The translations under genes were made by a program, and so were the position numbers. From assembly GCA_002347685.1 (NCBI GenBank), contig DDWS01000038.1, positions 1 through 30,096 of the forward strand: a DNA stretch of 30,096 nucleotides, written 5' to 3'. Below the pieces are notes generated by a model. It was not told where the DNA came from. It searched no databases and saw nothing but the letters and a program-made list of their open reading frames with translations. This DNA comes from Syntrophaceae bacterium UBA2280. GTDB lineage: Bacteria > Desulfobacterota > Syntrophia > Syntrophales > Smithellaceae. Below, piece by piece: positions 1 through 7,311 of this stretch (position 1 is its first letter; each line of letters starts with the position of its first letter).

Positions 1-370
1 TGTCTTGACTTTGGGGAGTGGTCCAGATCCTTGCTGCGCGTACGATCAGAACGTTCTTATCGGGGCGCGGTGTGTTTTCAATGACGACTCCTTCAAGGGT
101 CAGTTTGCCCTGCTCGGAATGATGCTGAATATGGTGTATATCGTCCGTAATAAAATGAGCTTTCAGAAGATTCAATGCCCCGGTAAATAATAGAATCCCG
201 CATAGAATTATAAAGGCGCTTTGGAACCATTTCTTCCGGAGGCTAAGCAATAAAGACGCCGACAAAAAAAGGACTGCGGTAAGCAGAAAGACCCGGTTAA
301 AATAAACATGATCCGCAGCCAGGATGCCTGCGATCAAAGCAATAAGTGGCAACAACAAAGGTCTTCGCAT
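1..370 (-). CDS. comEC: ComEC/Rec2-type DNA uptake channel, N-terminal part (cut by window edge)
   Basis: The minus strand is open from an ATG at 370 to the window edge, about 123 codons with no stop. The product begins MRRPLLLPLIALIAGILAAD, followed by a second hydrophobic stretch and a short soluble part reading KLTLEGVVIENTPRPD. Two N-terminal membrane segments followed by a small beta domain with an 'EG.V...P' motif is the layout of the DUF4131 region at the start of ComEC, the inner-membrane channel that passes single-stranded DNA into the cytoplasm in natural transformation. No strong Shine-Dalgarno site precedes the ATG. The gene diverges from pilS/pilR, and type IV pilus regulation beside comEC is sensible because pili capture DNA. 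The competence domain and the metallo-beta-lactamase-like domain would lie outside the window, so the call rests on the N-terminus alone. Confidence 0.72.
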   Translation of the reverse strand, partial: MRRPLLLPLIALIAGILAADHVYFNRVFLLTAVLFLSASLLLSLRKKWFQSAFIILCGILLFTGALNLLKAHFITDDIHHIQHHSEQGKLTLEGVVIENTPRPDKNVLIVRAARIWTTPQSQD

Positions 371-474
371 GATCTGTATTTGCCTGATAATTAATTTTCA
401 AATGATTAGCCAAAATTGATAAAATATTATAGCATGCCTGATATTATCAGTAAAAGAAAAACTGGAAAAACTTG
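371..474. promoter_or_regulatory. Divergent intergenic region with a direct repeat and a 13-bp palindrome
   Basis: This AT-rich gap separates comEC (minus) from the sensor kinase (plus). It contains a 9-base direct repeat, TGCCTGATA, at 381-389 and 435-443. The second copy runs into the palindrome CTGATA-T-TATCAG at 438-450, about 25 bases before the kinase start. A TTGATA at 417-422 could be a -35 box for the kinase, but no convincing -10 follows at the right distance. The repeats look like binding sites for a regulator shared by the divergent genes; this is inference. Confidence 0.35.
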
Positions 475-2139
475 ATGTATATCGACAATTCCGAAAAAGA
501 AAAAAACGAACGCCGATTACGTCACCTGATCATCGGTCGGGTGGGCATCTTGACCGTATTCTTAGCGGTCACGGTATTGATTGACATTTTTGAACCCGTC
601 TATTTTATATCACCTTCAATATTCTGGCTTCTTTATTCGATCATCGGATTGATGTACCTGCTGTCTCTTTTCTACGCGTATATGCTCAGAAAAGAGTATT
701 TATTTGTTTTTAATGTTTACCTTCAACTCTCGATGGATGTTGCGCTGGTTACCTTTCTGGTCTATCTCACCGGGAGTATCGGAAGCAATTATTCCCTGCT
801 TTACACACTAATCATTATTTACTCCGTGATCTTCATCGGACGCAACGGCGGCCTGGTTTTTGCGTCGATCTCGAGCATTGCTTATGGAACACTGTTGGAC
901 CTGGAATACTCTCGCATTATCCCCACGATATACGCAGTCGGCCGTGACTACTCTGTTACTTCCGGTGATGTGTTTGTTCGAATTATCGTTCATATCGTCT
1001 CGTTTTATGTTCTGGCTTTCCTGGCGAGTATTGTCGTGGAGCAGGAAAAGAAAACGCGCTCTCTGCTTGAAGAAAAAGAGTCGGCCTTCAATCAACTGGA
1101 TCTCCTGTTTCGAAGCATCATTGAATCTGTTGACACGGGTGTCATGACTGTGAATTTACAAGGAAGGATCAAAACCTTCAACCGGGCGGCGGAAGAGATC
1201 ACCGGTTTTCAACTCAAGGAAATTGAAAACCGCAGAATCGAAGAAATATTTCCTCAATTCTCTCCTTTTTTTGATCAAAAAAACGCAGAAATCTCAAAAA
1301 ACAGAAGAGAGCTGATCATTTATGGTCAAAATAATAAAAAGGTCCACCTCGGATGTTCCCTGTCGCCACTTAAGGACAGGCACGGGCGCCAAATCGGTCA
1401 TATCTTGATTTTCCAGGACTTAACGGAAATCAAACTCATGGAAGACAACCTGGAGAAGAGTAAAAGGCTCGCACTCATCGGAGAAATGGCTGCCGGTCTT
1501 GCCCACGAGATGAGAAACCCCCTGGCCTCCATAACCGGATCCATTCAGTTGCTCGGTCAGACAACGAACCTGGAAGAAACCGACAGGCGTTTGATGCAGA
1601 TCATCTTGAGGGGCAAAGACCAGCTGGATAACTTTGTCCGCGATTTCCTTCTGCTGGCCAAGCCCATTCCCCTGATCCGGGAGGTGGTAGATGTCAATGA
1701 AGTAGCCGATGAAACCCTGGAGCAGTTGGCCGTTTCCCCGGAATCCAAAATCCAGGTTAAAGTGTTAAAAATATTTTCCTCAGGCAATTATGCCTTTGCC
1801 AATAGAGATCAGATCAGGCATATCATTCAGAACCTTGTTTTGAATGCTATGCAGGCAATCGACGATCACGGAACTGTTTCGGTAGAAATAAAAACCGTAA
1901 AACTTGAAGACAGGAAATCATATGCCGAGATCAAGATCACCGATGACGGATGCGGCATTGAAGATAAAGATATACACCGCGTATTTGAACCTTTTTTTAC
2001 GAATAAAGAAAAAGGAACAGGTTTGGGACTGGCCATCGTAAGCCGGATTGTGGACGGTTACGGTGGAAAGATCCGGATAGTAAGCCGGGTTGATCAGGGC
2101 ACATCCATCACGGTATGGCTGCCTGATAAACCGAAATAG
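475..2139 (+). CDS. pilS: PilS-like membrane sensor histidine kinase with PAS domain
   Basis: Sensor kinase of a two-component system. Roughly residues 18-195 form a membrane domain of about six hydrophobic helices, as in PilS. A short coiled linker leads to a PAS domain (about 210-320), then a HisKA domain with the phospho-acceptor His near residue 344 in the motif AHEMRNPLASI, and a HATPase domain with N box NLVLNAMQAI, G1 box DDGCGIE near 490, F box EPFFTNKEKGTGLGL and a final G2 region. The gene ends 11 bases before a sigma-54 response regulator, which supports a PilS/PilR pair controlling type IV pilin or a related regulon. The ATG at 475 has a weak GGAAA site eight bases upstream; a TTG at 472 in frame is an alternative start. 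The specific PilS assignment rests on architecture, partner and the neighbouring comEC. Confidence 0.8.
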   Translation: MYIDNSEKEKNERRLRHLIIGRVGILTVFLAVTVLIDIFEPVYFISPSIFWLLYSIIGLMYLLSLFYAYMLRKEYLFVFNVYLQLSMDVALVTFLVYLTGSIGSNYSLLYTLIIIYSVIFIGRNGGLVFASISSIAYGTLLDLEYSRIIPTIYAVGRDYSVTSGDVFVRIIVHIVSFYVLAFLASIVVEQEKKTRSLLEEKESAFNQLDLLFRSIIESVDTGVMTVNLQGRIKTFNRAAEEITGFQLKEIENRRIEEIFPQFSPFFDQKNAEISKNRRELIIYGQNNKKVHLGCSLSPLKDRHGRQIGHILIFQDLTEIKLMEDNLEKSKRLALIGEMAAGLAHEMRNPLASITGSIQLLGQTTNLEETDRRLMQIILRGKDQLDNFVRDFLLLAKPIPLIREVVDVNEVADETLEQLAVSPESKIQVKVLKIFSSGNYAFANRDQIRHIIQNLVLNAMQAIDDHGTVSVEIKTVKLEDRKSYAEIKITDDGCGIEDKDIHRVFEPFFTNKEKGTGLGLAIVSRIVDGYGGKIRIVSRVDQGTSITVWLPDKPK

Positions 2140-2150
2140 GGAGAGAGCAT

Positions 2151-3524
2151 ATGGCGAAGATTCTGGTAGTGGATGATGATCAGGGAATGAGAGAATTCAT
2201 GGATATCATGCTGACGAAGGAGGGGTATGAAGTGACGTCGGCGGACAGTTCTGTCAATGCAATCAATTTATGCCGTAAAACTGCCTTTGACTTGGTCATC
2301 ACGGATTTGAAAATGCCAAAAATTGACGGCATCGAGTTCCTCAAAACCATCAAAGATCAACGGCCCGAAACCGTTGTGATACTGGTTACTGCTTATGCAT
2401 CGGGAGAAACGGCGGTCAACGCAATGAAGGAAGGCGCGTATGACTATGTTGAAAAAGGCGGAAATATTGAAGAACTCAAGGGAATCATCAGGCAGGCCCT
2501 GTTAAAAAACGGACTGGCGGGGGATCATCCGCCCCCCAGGACCGAATCCCAGGAAGCGGTTTTTTACGGAATGATCGGCACGAGCCGAGAAATGGCAAAA
2601 ATTTATTCAACGATCCGTAAAGTGGCCAACACGCCGGCAAACATTCTCATTCTCGGGGAAAGCGGAACGGGGAAGGAACTGGTCGCAAAAGCGATTCACG
2701 ACAACTCATCACGCCTGAAGATGCCTTTTATGGCGATCAACAGCGGTGGTATCCCCGAAAATTTATTGGAGAGTGAACTGTTCGGTTACATGAAAGGATC
2801 TTTTACAGGCGCATATTCCGACCGGCCGGGACTCTTTGAAATGGCCAGAGGGGGAACAGTCTTTCTCGACGAAATCGGCGAATTGCCACCCGTGCTGCAG
2901 GTAAAACTGTTGCGGGTTGTGCAGGAAAAAACATTTCGCCGCATCGGAGGCGGGGAAGATATCAAAGTCGATGTACGCATCATATCGGCCACGAATCAGA
3001 ATCTGCAGCAGCGGGTCAGGAAAGGCGATTTCCGTGAAGATCTGTATTTTCGACTCAATGTCATTCCCATTCAGATGCCCCCGTTGAGGGAACGCAAAGA
3101 GGATATCCCGCTACTGACAAAACATTTCATAGAGAAATACGCACGTGAATTCGGCAAGGAAGTGCGCACAATTTCATCTTACGCAATGGAGCTTTTGATG
3201 AATTATGCGTTTCCCGGAAATATTCGCGAACTCGAAAACATCATTGAACGCGGCGTGGCGATGGAGTCCTCGAATATCATTCTTCCGGAAAGCCTCGTGA
3301 TTACAACTGAAGGAGATTCGAAAGACCGCAGCATTGATCTCGATATTCCCGAAAAAGGAATGGATTTAAACGCAGAGATGGAAAAAATCGAAGCAAGAGT
3401 GATTGAAAAAGCCCTGATCAAATCAAAAGGATCAAAAACACGCGCAGCGGAATTACTGGGGATAACATTTGATTCATTGCGTTACCGGATCGAAAAGCTC
3501 GGCGTGAATCAAAACGAAGAATAA
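2151..3524 (+). CDS. pilR: PilR-like sigma-54-dependent response regulator
   Basis: NtrC-family transcription activator. Residues 1-120 are a receiver domain with the acidic pocket DDD at 8-10 and phospho-acceptor Asp52. The conserved lysine is followed by Gly-Gly (EKGGN) instead of the usual proline. The AAA+ domain has Walker A GESGTGKE near 169-176, the sigma-54-contacting loop GSFTGA at 216-221, Walker B GGTVFLDEIGELP, and an arginine-finger region FREDLYFRLNV. The C-terminus is a Fis-type helix-turn-helix (KSKGSKTRAAELLGITFDSL). Ser in place of Ala in the GAFTGA loop is, as I recall, also seen in PilR proteins and does not imply inactivity. A strong GGGAGAG site precedes the ATG. It would be phosphorylated by the kinase just upstream and activate -24/-12 promoters; none was recognised inside this window. 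Confidence 0.85.
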   Translation: MAKILVVDDDQGMREFMDIMLTKEGYEVTSADSSVNAINLCRKTAFDLVITDLKMPKIDGIEFLKTIKDQRPETVVILVTAYASGETAVNAMKEGAYDYVEKGGNIEELKGIIRQALLKNGLAGDHPPPRTESQEAVFYGMIGTSREMAKIYSTIRKVANTPANILILGESGTGKELVAKAIHDNSSRLKMPFMAINSGGIPENLLESELFGYMKGSFTGAYSDRPGLFEMARGGTVFLDEIGELPPVLQVKLLRVVQEKTFRRIGGGEDIKVDVRIISATNQNLQQRVRKGDFREDLYFRLNVIPIQMPPLRERKEDIPLLTKHFIEKYAREFGKEVRTISSYAMELLMNYAFPGNIRELENIIERGVAMESSNIILPESLVITTEGDSKDRSIDLDIPEKGMDLNAEMEKIEARVIEKALIKSKGSKTRAAELLGITFDSLRYRIEKLGVNQNEE

Positions 3525-3559
3525 ATGGTCACGTGTTACCGGCACTTGTGAAGTAGAAC

Positions 3560-3589
3560 TTGACAGTGTTTTTGCAATTAATGTAGTAT
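3560..3589 (+). promoter_or_regulatory. Sigma-70 promoter for citrate synthase
   Basis: A perfect TTGACA (3560-3565) is followed after 18 bases by TAGTAT (3584-3589, four of six consensus positions). The start of transcription would fall near 3596, some 18 bases before the citrate synthase ATG, leaving a short leader with the ribosome binding site GGGAGA. This makes citrate synthase an independent transcription unit despite lying 89 bases behind pilR. Confidence 0.65.
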
Positions 3590-3613
3590 CCGGAAAAAAC
3601 GGGAGAAAAATCT

Positions 3614-4900
3614 ATGGATTATGCAAAAATGGCCTATCAGGGGAAAACGTTCGAAATGCCCGTTATTGAAGGCACGGAGGGCGAAAAGGCCATCGATATC
3701 TCCAAATTAAGACAGGAAACCGATTTAATCACATTGGATGTCGGCTATCAGAACACGGGATCCTGCATGTCAGCGATTACCTATATAGACGGCGATAAAG
3801 GCATTTTGAGACATCGCGGGATTCCGATTGAGGAGCTCGCTGAAAAAGCAACCTTTTCAGAAGTGGCCTATCTGCTGATTTACGGAAACCTGCCGAGTCG
3901 GGATGAGCAACGTGCGTTTTCACAGCTTTTAACCCAGAATTCGATGATTCACGAGGAGATGCTGCGTTTTTTTGACGGATTTCCTCCCACGGCCCATCCC
4001 ATGGCGATCCTCGGCACAATGGTCAATGCTTTGTCGGTATATTACACGGATTACTACACGGAGGACTTTCAGTCGGGCACATTTGATTTAATGGCTGCCT
4101 CGCTGATATCAAGAATTCGCACCATTGCAGCTTATTCCTATAAGCACAGCATTGGCGAACCCCACGTCTATCCCAAGCCCGATTTGAGATATGCTTCCAA
4201 TTTTCTCTACATGATGTTTGACTCTCCGGTGAATCCGTATGTTCCGGATCCTGACATCGAAAAGGCTTTGTCCACCTTACTGATTCTGCATGCCGACCAT
4301 GAGCAGAATTGCAGCACCTCCACCGTGCGGATGGTCGGAAGCAGCATGGTCAACCTGTATGCATCGATCTGCGCGGGAATCTGTGCTCTGTGGGGACCGT
4401 TGCACGGCGGCGCCAATCAAAAAGTAATCGAAATGCTCGAAAGTATCAAGAAGGACAACGTGAGCATTGCGCAATGCATCTCGGCGGCCAAGGATAAGGA
4501 GATGGCCTTCCGCCTGTTCGGATTCGGCCATCGCGTTTATAAGAATTATGATCCCCGCGCAAGAATCCTGAAGCAATATTGCGAAACGCTCTTTCGGAAA
4601 TACAATTATTCCGATCCGCTTATCAATATCGCTATGGAACTCGAAGAGGCGGCCCTGGCAGACGATTTTTTTGTTGAACGAAAACTGTATCCGAACGTTG
4701 ATTTTTACAGCGGAATCCTGTACCGGATGATCGGTATTCCGACCAATATGTTCACCGTGATGTTTGCCATAGGGCGACTGCCCGGCATGATCGCACAGTG
4801 GAAGGAAATGCATGATTCCGTACCGCTGAAAATCGGCCGTCCCCGGCAAATCTATACAGGAAACACTATGCGACATTACATTCCAGCAGACGAGCGCTGA
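3614..4900 (+). CDS. gltA: Citrate synthase, Si type
   Basis: Condenses oxaloacetate and acetyl-CoA to citrate, entering the TCA cycle or the oxidative route to glutamate. The 428-residue product has the length and sequence of the GltA family. All three catalytic residues are visible: His264 in WGPLHGGAN, His306 in FGFGHRVYKN and Asp363 in YPNVDFYSGI. The motif HADHEQNCSTSTVRMVGSS is also intact. The N-terminal part (about 45-60 residues) before the core resembles the regulatory domain of the NADH-sensitive hexameric enzymes, though allostery cannot be read from sequence. It has its own promoter and a GGGAGA ribosome binding site. No other TCA gene lies nearby. Some syntrophs and clostridia use the unrelated Re-citrate synthase; this one is clearly the Si family. 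Confidence 0.95.
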   Translation: MDYAKMAYQGKTFEMPVIEGTEGEKAIDISKLRQETDLITLDVGYQNTGSCMSAITYIDGDKGILRHRGIPIEELAEKATFSEVAYLLIYGNLPSRDEQRAFSQLLTQNSMIHEEMLRFFDGFPPTAHPMAILGTMVNALSVYYTDYYTEDFQSGTFDLMAASLISRIRTIAAYSYKHSIGEPHVYPKPDLRYASNFLYMMFDSPVNPYVPDPDIEKALSTLLILHADHEQNCSTSTVRMVGSSMVNLYASICAGICALWGPLHGGANQKVIEMLESIKKDNVSIAQCISAAKDKEMAFRLFGFGHRVYKNYDPRARILKQYCETLFRKYNYSDPLINIAMELEEAALADDFFVERKLYPNVDFYSGILYRMIGIPTNMFTVMFAIGRLPGMIAQWKEMHDSVPLKIGRPRQIYTGNTMRHYIPADER

Positions 4901-4943
4901 GTGTTGAGGGTGGAATATAAAAATCCGGCAGGCGACTTTTTTC

Positions 4944-4972
4944 TTGACTTTTTCCGGCTATTTGCCTATATG
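4944..4972 (+). promoter_or_regulatory. Sigma-70 promoter of the phenylalanine leader and ABC transporter operon
   Basis: TTGACT (4944-4949, five of six) is followed after exactly 17 bases by TATATG (4967-4972, four of six). Transcription would begin near 4979. The resulting leader RNA runs to the T-run at 5149, about 170 nt. It carries a GAGGTG ribosome binding site at 4983-4988, the Phe-rich leader frame and the attenuator. I see no other promoter between this one and the binding-protein gene at 5192, so the operon is probably expressed by read-through. Confidence 0.7.
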
Positions 4973-4997
4973 CGCGAGACATGAGGTGTGGTGAACG

Positions 4998-5090
4998 ATG
5001 ATGAAACGGGTTTTTGTGATTCAGGCAGCAGTATTTTTCTTTTATTTTTTTAGCTTTACCGGCTCAAAGGTCTGCCTGAAAGTATCATGA
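4998..5090 (+). CDS. Phe-rich leader peptide of a putative phenylalanine attenuator (30 aa)
   Basis: A 30-codon frame from ATG ATG at 4998 to TGA at 5088-5090, preceded by GAGGTG nine bases upstream. The peptide has seven Phe residues, six of them in the block FFFYFFSF encoded by 5034-5057; the other is at codon 6. This strongly resembles the enterobacterial Phe leader peptides as I remember them: pheM contains FRFFFYFST and pheL contains PFFFAFFFTF. The peptide itself probably has no function; translation of its Phe codons would sense charged tRNA-Phe. Segment 2 of the attenuator (5070-5080) lies between the Phe block and the stop codon, where a ribosome stalled on Phe leaves it free but a ribosome reaching the stop covers it. 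The alternative is a chance T-rich frame or a tiny hydrophobic protein, but the promoter, ribosome site and ordered RNA pairings argue against this. Confidence 0.72.
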   Translation: MMKRVFVIQAAVFFFYFFSFTGSKVCLKVS

Positions 5091-5149
5091 CCGGTTGCAA
5101 AAGGGAATGAACCGTGGGCAGACAGACGATCTGCTCACGGTTTTTTTTT
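5020..5149 (+). promoter_or_regulatory. Transcription attenuator with 1:2, 2:3 and 3:4 alternative stems
   Basis: Three mutually exclusive pairings are present. Stem 1:2 pairs 5020-5028 (TTCAGGCAG) with 5072-5080 (CTGCCTGAA), nine perfect base pairs with the Phe codons in the loop. Stem 2:3 (antiterminator) pairs 5070-5076 (GTCTGCC) with 5117-5123 (GGCAGAC), seven perfect pairs extendable by two G-U pairs (5077-5078 with 5115-5116). Stem 3:4 is the terminator at 5112-5140. A ribosome stalled at the Phe codons 5034-5057 would mask segment 1 and leave segment 2 free to pair with 3, allowing read-through into the transporter operon. A ribosome that reaches the stop codon at 5088 would cover segment 2, so 3:4 forms and transcription ends. 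This is the classical trp/phe mechanism; function here is inferred. Confidence 0.7.
5112..5149 (+). terminator. Rho-independent terminator (segment 3:4 of the attenuator)
   Basis: CCGTGGGCAGA (5112-5122) pairs with TCTGCTCACGG (5130-5140) across a seven-base loop: eleven pairs, one of them G-U, extendable by two A-T pairs outward. It is followed directly by nine T residues (5141-5149). It lies 22 bases after the leader stop codon and 42 bases before the ATG of the binding-protein gene, so it must be overcome for the operon to be expressed. Confidence 0.9.
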
Positions 5150-5191
5150 GTCATGTATTGGAAATATACAAAAAAAGGGGGGGGAATCGAA

Positions 5192-6397
5192 ATGAAGAAA
5201 GCGGGGAAGGTGTTTTTGATTGTTGCAGCTTTTTGTTTATTGATCACAGGCGTGGTTGACGCCCAGACCAAAATCATCAAAGTCGGTGCCGCCATCAATC
5301 TGACGGGGCCTGCTTCAACCTGGGGACAGTTTCATGAAAAAGGACAAAGGGATTATTTTCGTTATGTCAATGAAGTGAAAGGCGGCGTTTATGGTCATAC
5401 TATCAATATGATCACCGTCGATACGGCCTACAAAGTGCCGGAGGCGCAGGCGGCGGTTCGTAAATTTGTTCTTCAGGATAAAGTGGATATGATTGCCACC
5501 TGGGGTGCCGGAGAGGGGCTGGCTGCGAAGCCCATTATTCAGGAATACAAAGTCCCTGCAATTAACTACTCCACCAGTTGGGAACTGCTCGAATCACCCA
5601 TCGATTATATGTATCTGCCCTTTGGCAGCTACCGTATGGATTGTCAGGCCGTTTTGGATTACATCGTAGCCATCCACAAAGGAAAAGAGGCGCCTAAGGT
5701 TGGCCTTCTGACCTACAACAACGCGTACGGCCGCTCAATTCATGCACCGAGTAAGGAATATGCGGAGAAATTGGGCATCAATCTGGTCGCCATTGAGGAA
5801 TTCCCGCCCCGGACCGTGGATCTCAACACAGAACTGCTTCGTTTAAGAAAGAGAGGCGCGGAATATATCTTCATCCAGATGCTGCCTTCGGCAATTATCA
5901 CTGCATTTAAAAGTGCAGATCGTATCAAATACAATCCATTATTTCTCGGGACCTGGACCTCCACGGATCCAGATTTTTTCCAGATGGGCAAAGGCCTCAT
6001 CCGCGACCGCCTGGTCATGCAGTTTCCCGGCGGGTTGCCTTCGGATAAAACCAAAGGGATGGAAATTATGGAAGAACTGCGTAAGCGTTATAAAACCGTG
6101 GATGGTTTTGACGCCGCCTACTGGGAAGGTGTTGTAATCGGCATGATCATGGAGAGGGCTTTTATCCGGGCCTATGAACAGGCCAAGGCCATCAATCCGG
6201 CAACCATCAATGCAGCCATGGAGTCATTCACCAATGAGGATTTCGGCGGTCTGTTGCCGAATGTTACCTTCACCAAAGACAATCATGAAGGCTCGTTTGT
6301 CGCACGGATGGTGAAGGTTAAAGAAGACGGCACGTATGTTCCTTTGACGAACTTTTACGTTCCGGGAAAAGATAAGATAAAACTGATTAAAAAATAA
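5192..6397 (+). CDS. Periplasmic binding protein of a branched-chain/hydrophobic amino acid-type ABC transporter
   Basis: A 401-residue extracytoplasmic solute receptor of the LivK/Peripla_BP_6 type. Residues 1-25 are a signal peptide (MKKAGKVFLIV...TGVVDA, cleavage probably before QTKIIK). The mature protein opens with the typical IIKVGAAINLTGPASTWG and continues through a two-lobed Leu/Ile/Val-binding fold, with motifs such as VRKFVLQDKVDMIATWGAGEG and the DGFDAAYWEGV hinge region. The start chosen is the ATG at 5192, which has a G-rich ribosome site and yields a clean signal peptide; an upstream in-frame GTG at 5114 would begin inside the terminator hairpin and is rejected. The ligand cannot be read from sequence. 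The Phe attenuator in front and the CoA ligases behind suggest an aromatic amino acid or carboxylic acid. Confidence 0.88.
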   Translation: MKKAGKVFLIVAAFCLLITGVVDAQTKIIKVGAAINLTGPASTWGQFHEKGQRDYFRYVNEVKGGVYGHTINMITVDTAYKVPEAQAAVRKFVLQDKVDMIATWGAGEGLAAKPIIQEYKVPAINYSTSWELLESPIDYMYLPFGSYRMDCQAVLDYIVAIHKGKEAPKVGLLTYNNAYGRSIHAPSKEYAEKLGINLVAIEEFPPRTVDLNTELLRLRKRGAEYIFIQMLPSAIITAFKSADRIKYNPLFLGTWTSTDPDFFQMGKGLIRDRLVMQFPGGLPSDKTKGMEIMEELRKRYKTVDGFDAAYWEGVVIGMIMERAFIRAYEQAKAINPATINAAMESFTNEDFGGLLPNVTFTKDNHEGSFVARMVKVKEDGTYVPLTNFYVPGKDKIKLIKK

Positions 6398-6410
6398 AGT
6401 AAGACCAGCA

Positions 6411-6440
6411 GGCGTTGACGGTCCTTTGACCGTCAACGCC
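6411..6440 (+). repeat. Perfect 13-bp hairpin after the binding-protein gene
   Basis: GGCGTTGACGGTC (6411-6423) and its exact reverse complement (6428-6440) flank the loop CTTT. No T-run follows (the next bases are GATAAAAAG), so it is not a classical terminator on the plus strand. It lies between the binding-protein stop (6397) and the ATPase start (6481). In other periplasmic transport operons, hairpins in this place protect the upstream message from 3' decay and raise binding protein over membrane parts; that role is inferred here. Confidence 0.75.
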
Positions 6441-6480
6441 GATAAAAAGATACGAAGCGTATTCGAACACCGGGGTATTC

Positions 6481-7311
6481 ATGAAATCATTCCGCAGCCG
6501 GCCGTCCATGATGGTCAATAGGCCCGATGAACAAAAAACAGCCGAACTGGAAATTCTGAATATGCGACTGAGTTTCGGGGGTGTTGTTGCGGTCAAAGAT
6601 GTAGATCTGAAGGTCCATACCGGTGAACTGATGGCGATTATCGGTCCCAACGGCGCGGGGAAGACCAGTCTGCTCAACTGCATCACCGGATACTATCATC
6701 CTCAACAGGGTCAGATCATCTTCAACGGACAGGACATCACCGGCCTGCATACCCATCAACTCGTAGGTGTCGGCATCGGCAGAACCTTTCAGAATATAGA
6801 ATTGTTCCCCGGCATGACCGTGCTGGCCAACATGACCCTGGCCCGGCATATCCATTGTCATTATAGTTTCTGGCGTTCCTGTTTCTTTTCTCCGGCCGTG
6901 CGCAGGGAAGAAATACGCCACAGGCTCATTCTCGAAGAAATCATCGATTTTCTTGAAATGCAGTCCATTCGAAAACAAACCGTCGGGTCACTGCCCTACG
7001 GCATGATGAAGCGGGTGGAACTCGGACGTGCGCTGGCTCTCGAGCCCCGACTGCTGATTCTGGATGAACCTTTTGCCGGCATGAACCTGGAAGAAAAGGA
7101 AGATATGGTGCGGTTCCTTCTGGAACTCAACGGAAGATGGGGACTCACCATGATACTGGTCGAGCATGACATGTCCATTGTCATGAGTATTGCACAGAGG
7201 ATCATGGTGCTCAATTTCGGCGAAAAACTGGGCGAGGGCAGTCCAGAGGCCATCAGCGCCAATCCTGAGGTCATTAAAGCATACCTGGGCGACGCGCAGG
7301 GACTCGAATGA
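6481..7311 (+). CDS. livG: ABC transporter ATP-binding protein, LivG type
   Basis: Cytoplasmic ATPase subunit of the HAAT transporter family, 276 residues. Walker A is GPNGAGKTSLLNC, the Q-loop region is GIGRTFQNIELFPGMTVLANM, the signature is degenerate as usual for LivG (SLPYGMMKRVELGRAL), Walker B is LLILDEPFAGMN and the switch His lies in ILVEHDMSIVM. The longer LivG-type insert after the Q-loop is present (HCHYSFWRSCFFSP). A variable N-terminal tail of about 20 residues precedes the core, so an internal ATG at 6511 is a possible alternative start. The stop codon overlaps the start of the acyl-CoA synthetase in an ATGA arrangement, which indicates translational coupling. Confidence 0.9.
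   Translation: MKSFRSRPSMMVNRPDEQKTAELEILNMRLSFGGVVAVKDVDLKVHTGELMAIIGPNGAGKTSLLNCITGYYHPQQGQIIFNGQDITGLHTHQLVGVGIGRTFQNIELFPGMTVLANMTLARHIHCHYSFWRSCFFSPAVRREEIRHRLILEEIIDFLEMQSIRKQTVGSLPYGMMKRVELGRALALEPRLLILDEPFAGMNLEEKEDMVRFLLELNGRWGLTMILVEHDMSIVMSIAQRIMVLNFGEKLGEGSPEAISANPEVIKAYLGDAQGLE

Noticed and set aside
5..190. 61-codon plus-strand frame at the window start
   Set aside because: The minus strand across it encodes the ComEC N-terminus with two sensible membrane segments.
4277..4876. Antisense frame of 199 codons over citrate synthase
   Set aside because: The plus strand encodes a fully conserved citrate synthase; the antisense translation shows no recognisable domain.
4981..5001. 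Six-codon frame starting at an ATG at 4981 in the attenuator leader
   Set aside because: It overlaps the ribosome site of the 30-codon frame and has none of its own.
5114..5191. Upstream extension of the binding protein from a GTG at 5114
   Set aside because: It would begin inside the terminator stem, has no ribosome site and hides the signal peptide that starts cleanly at 5192.
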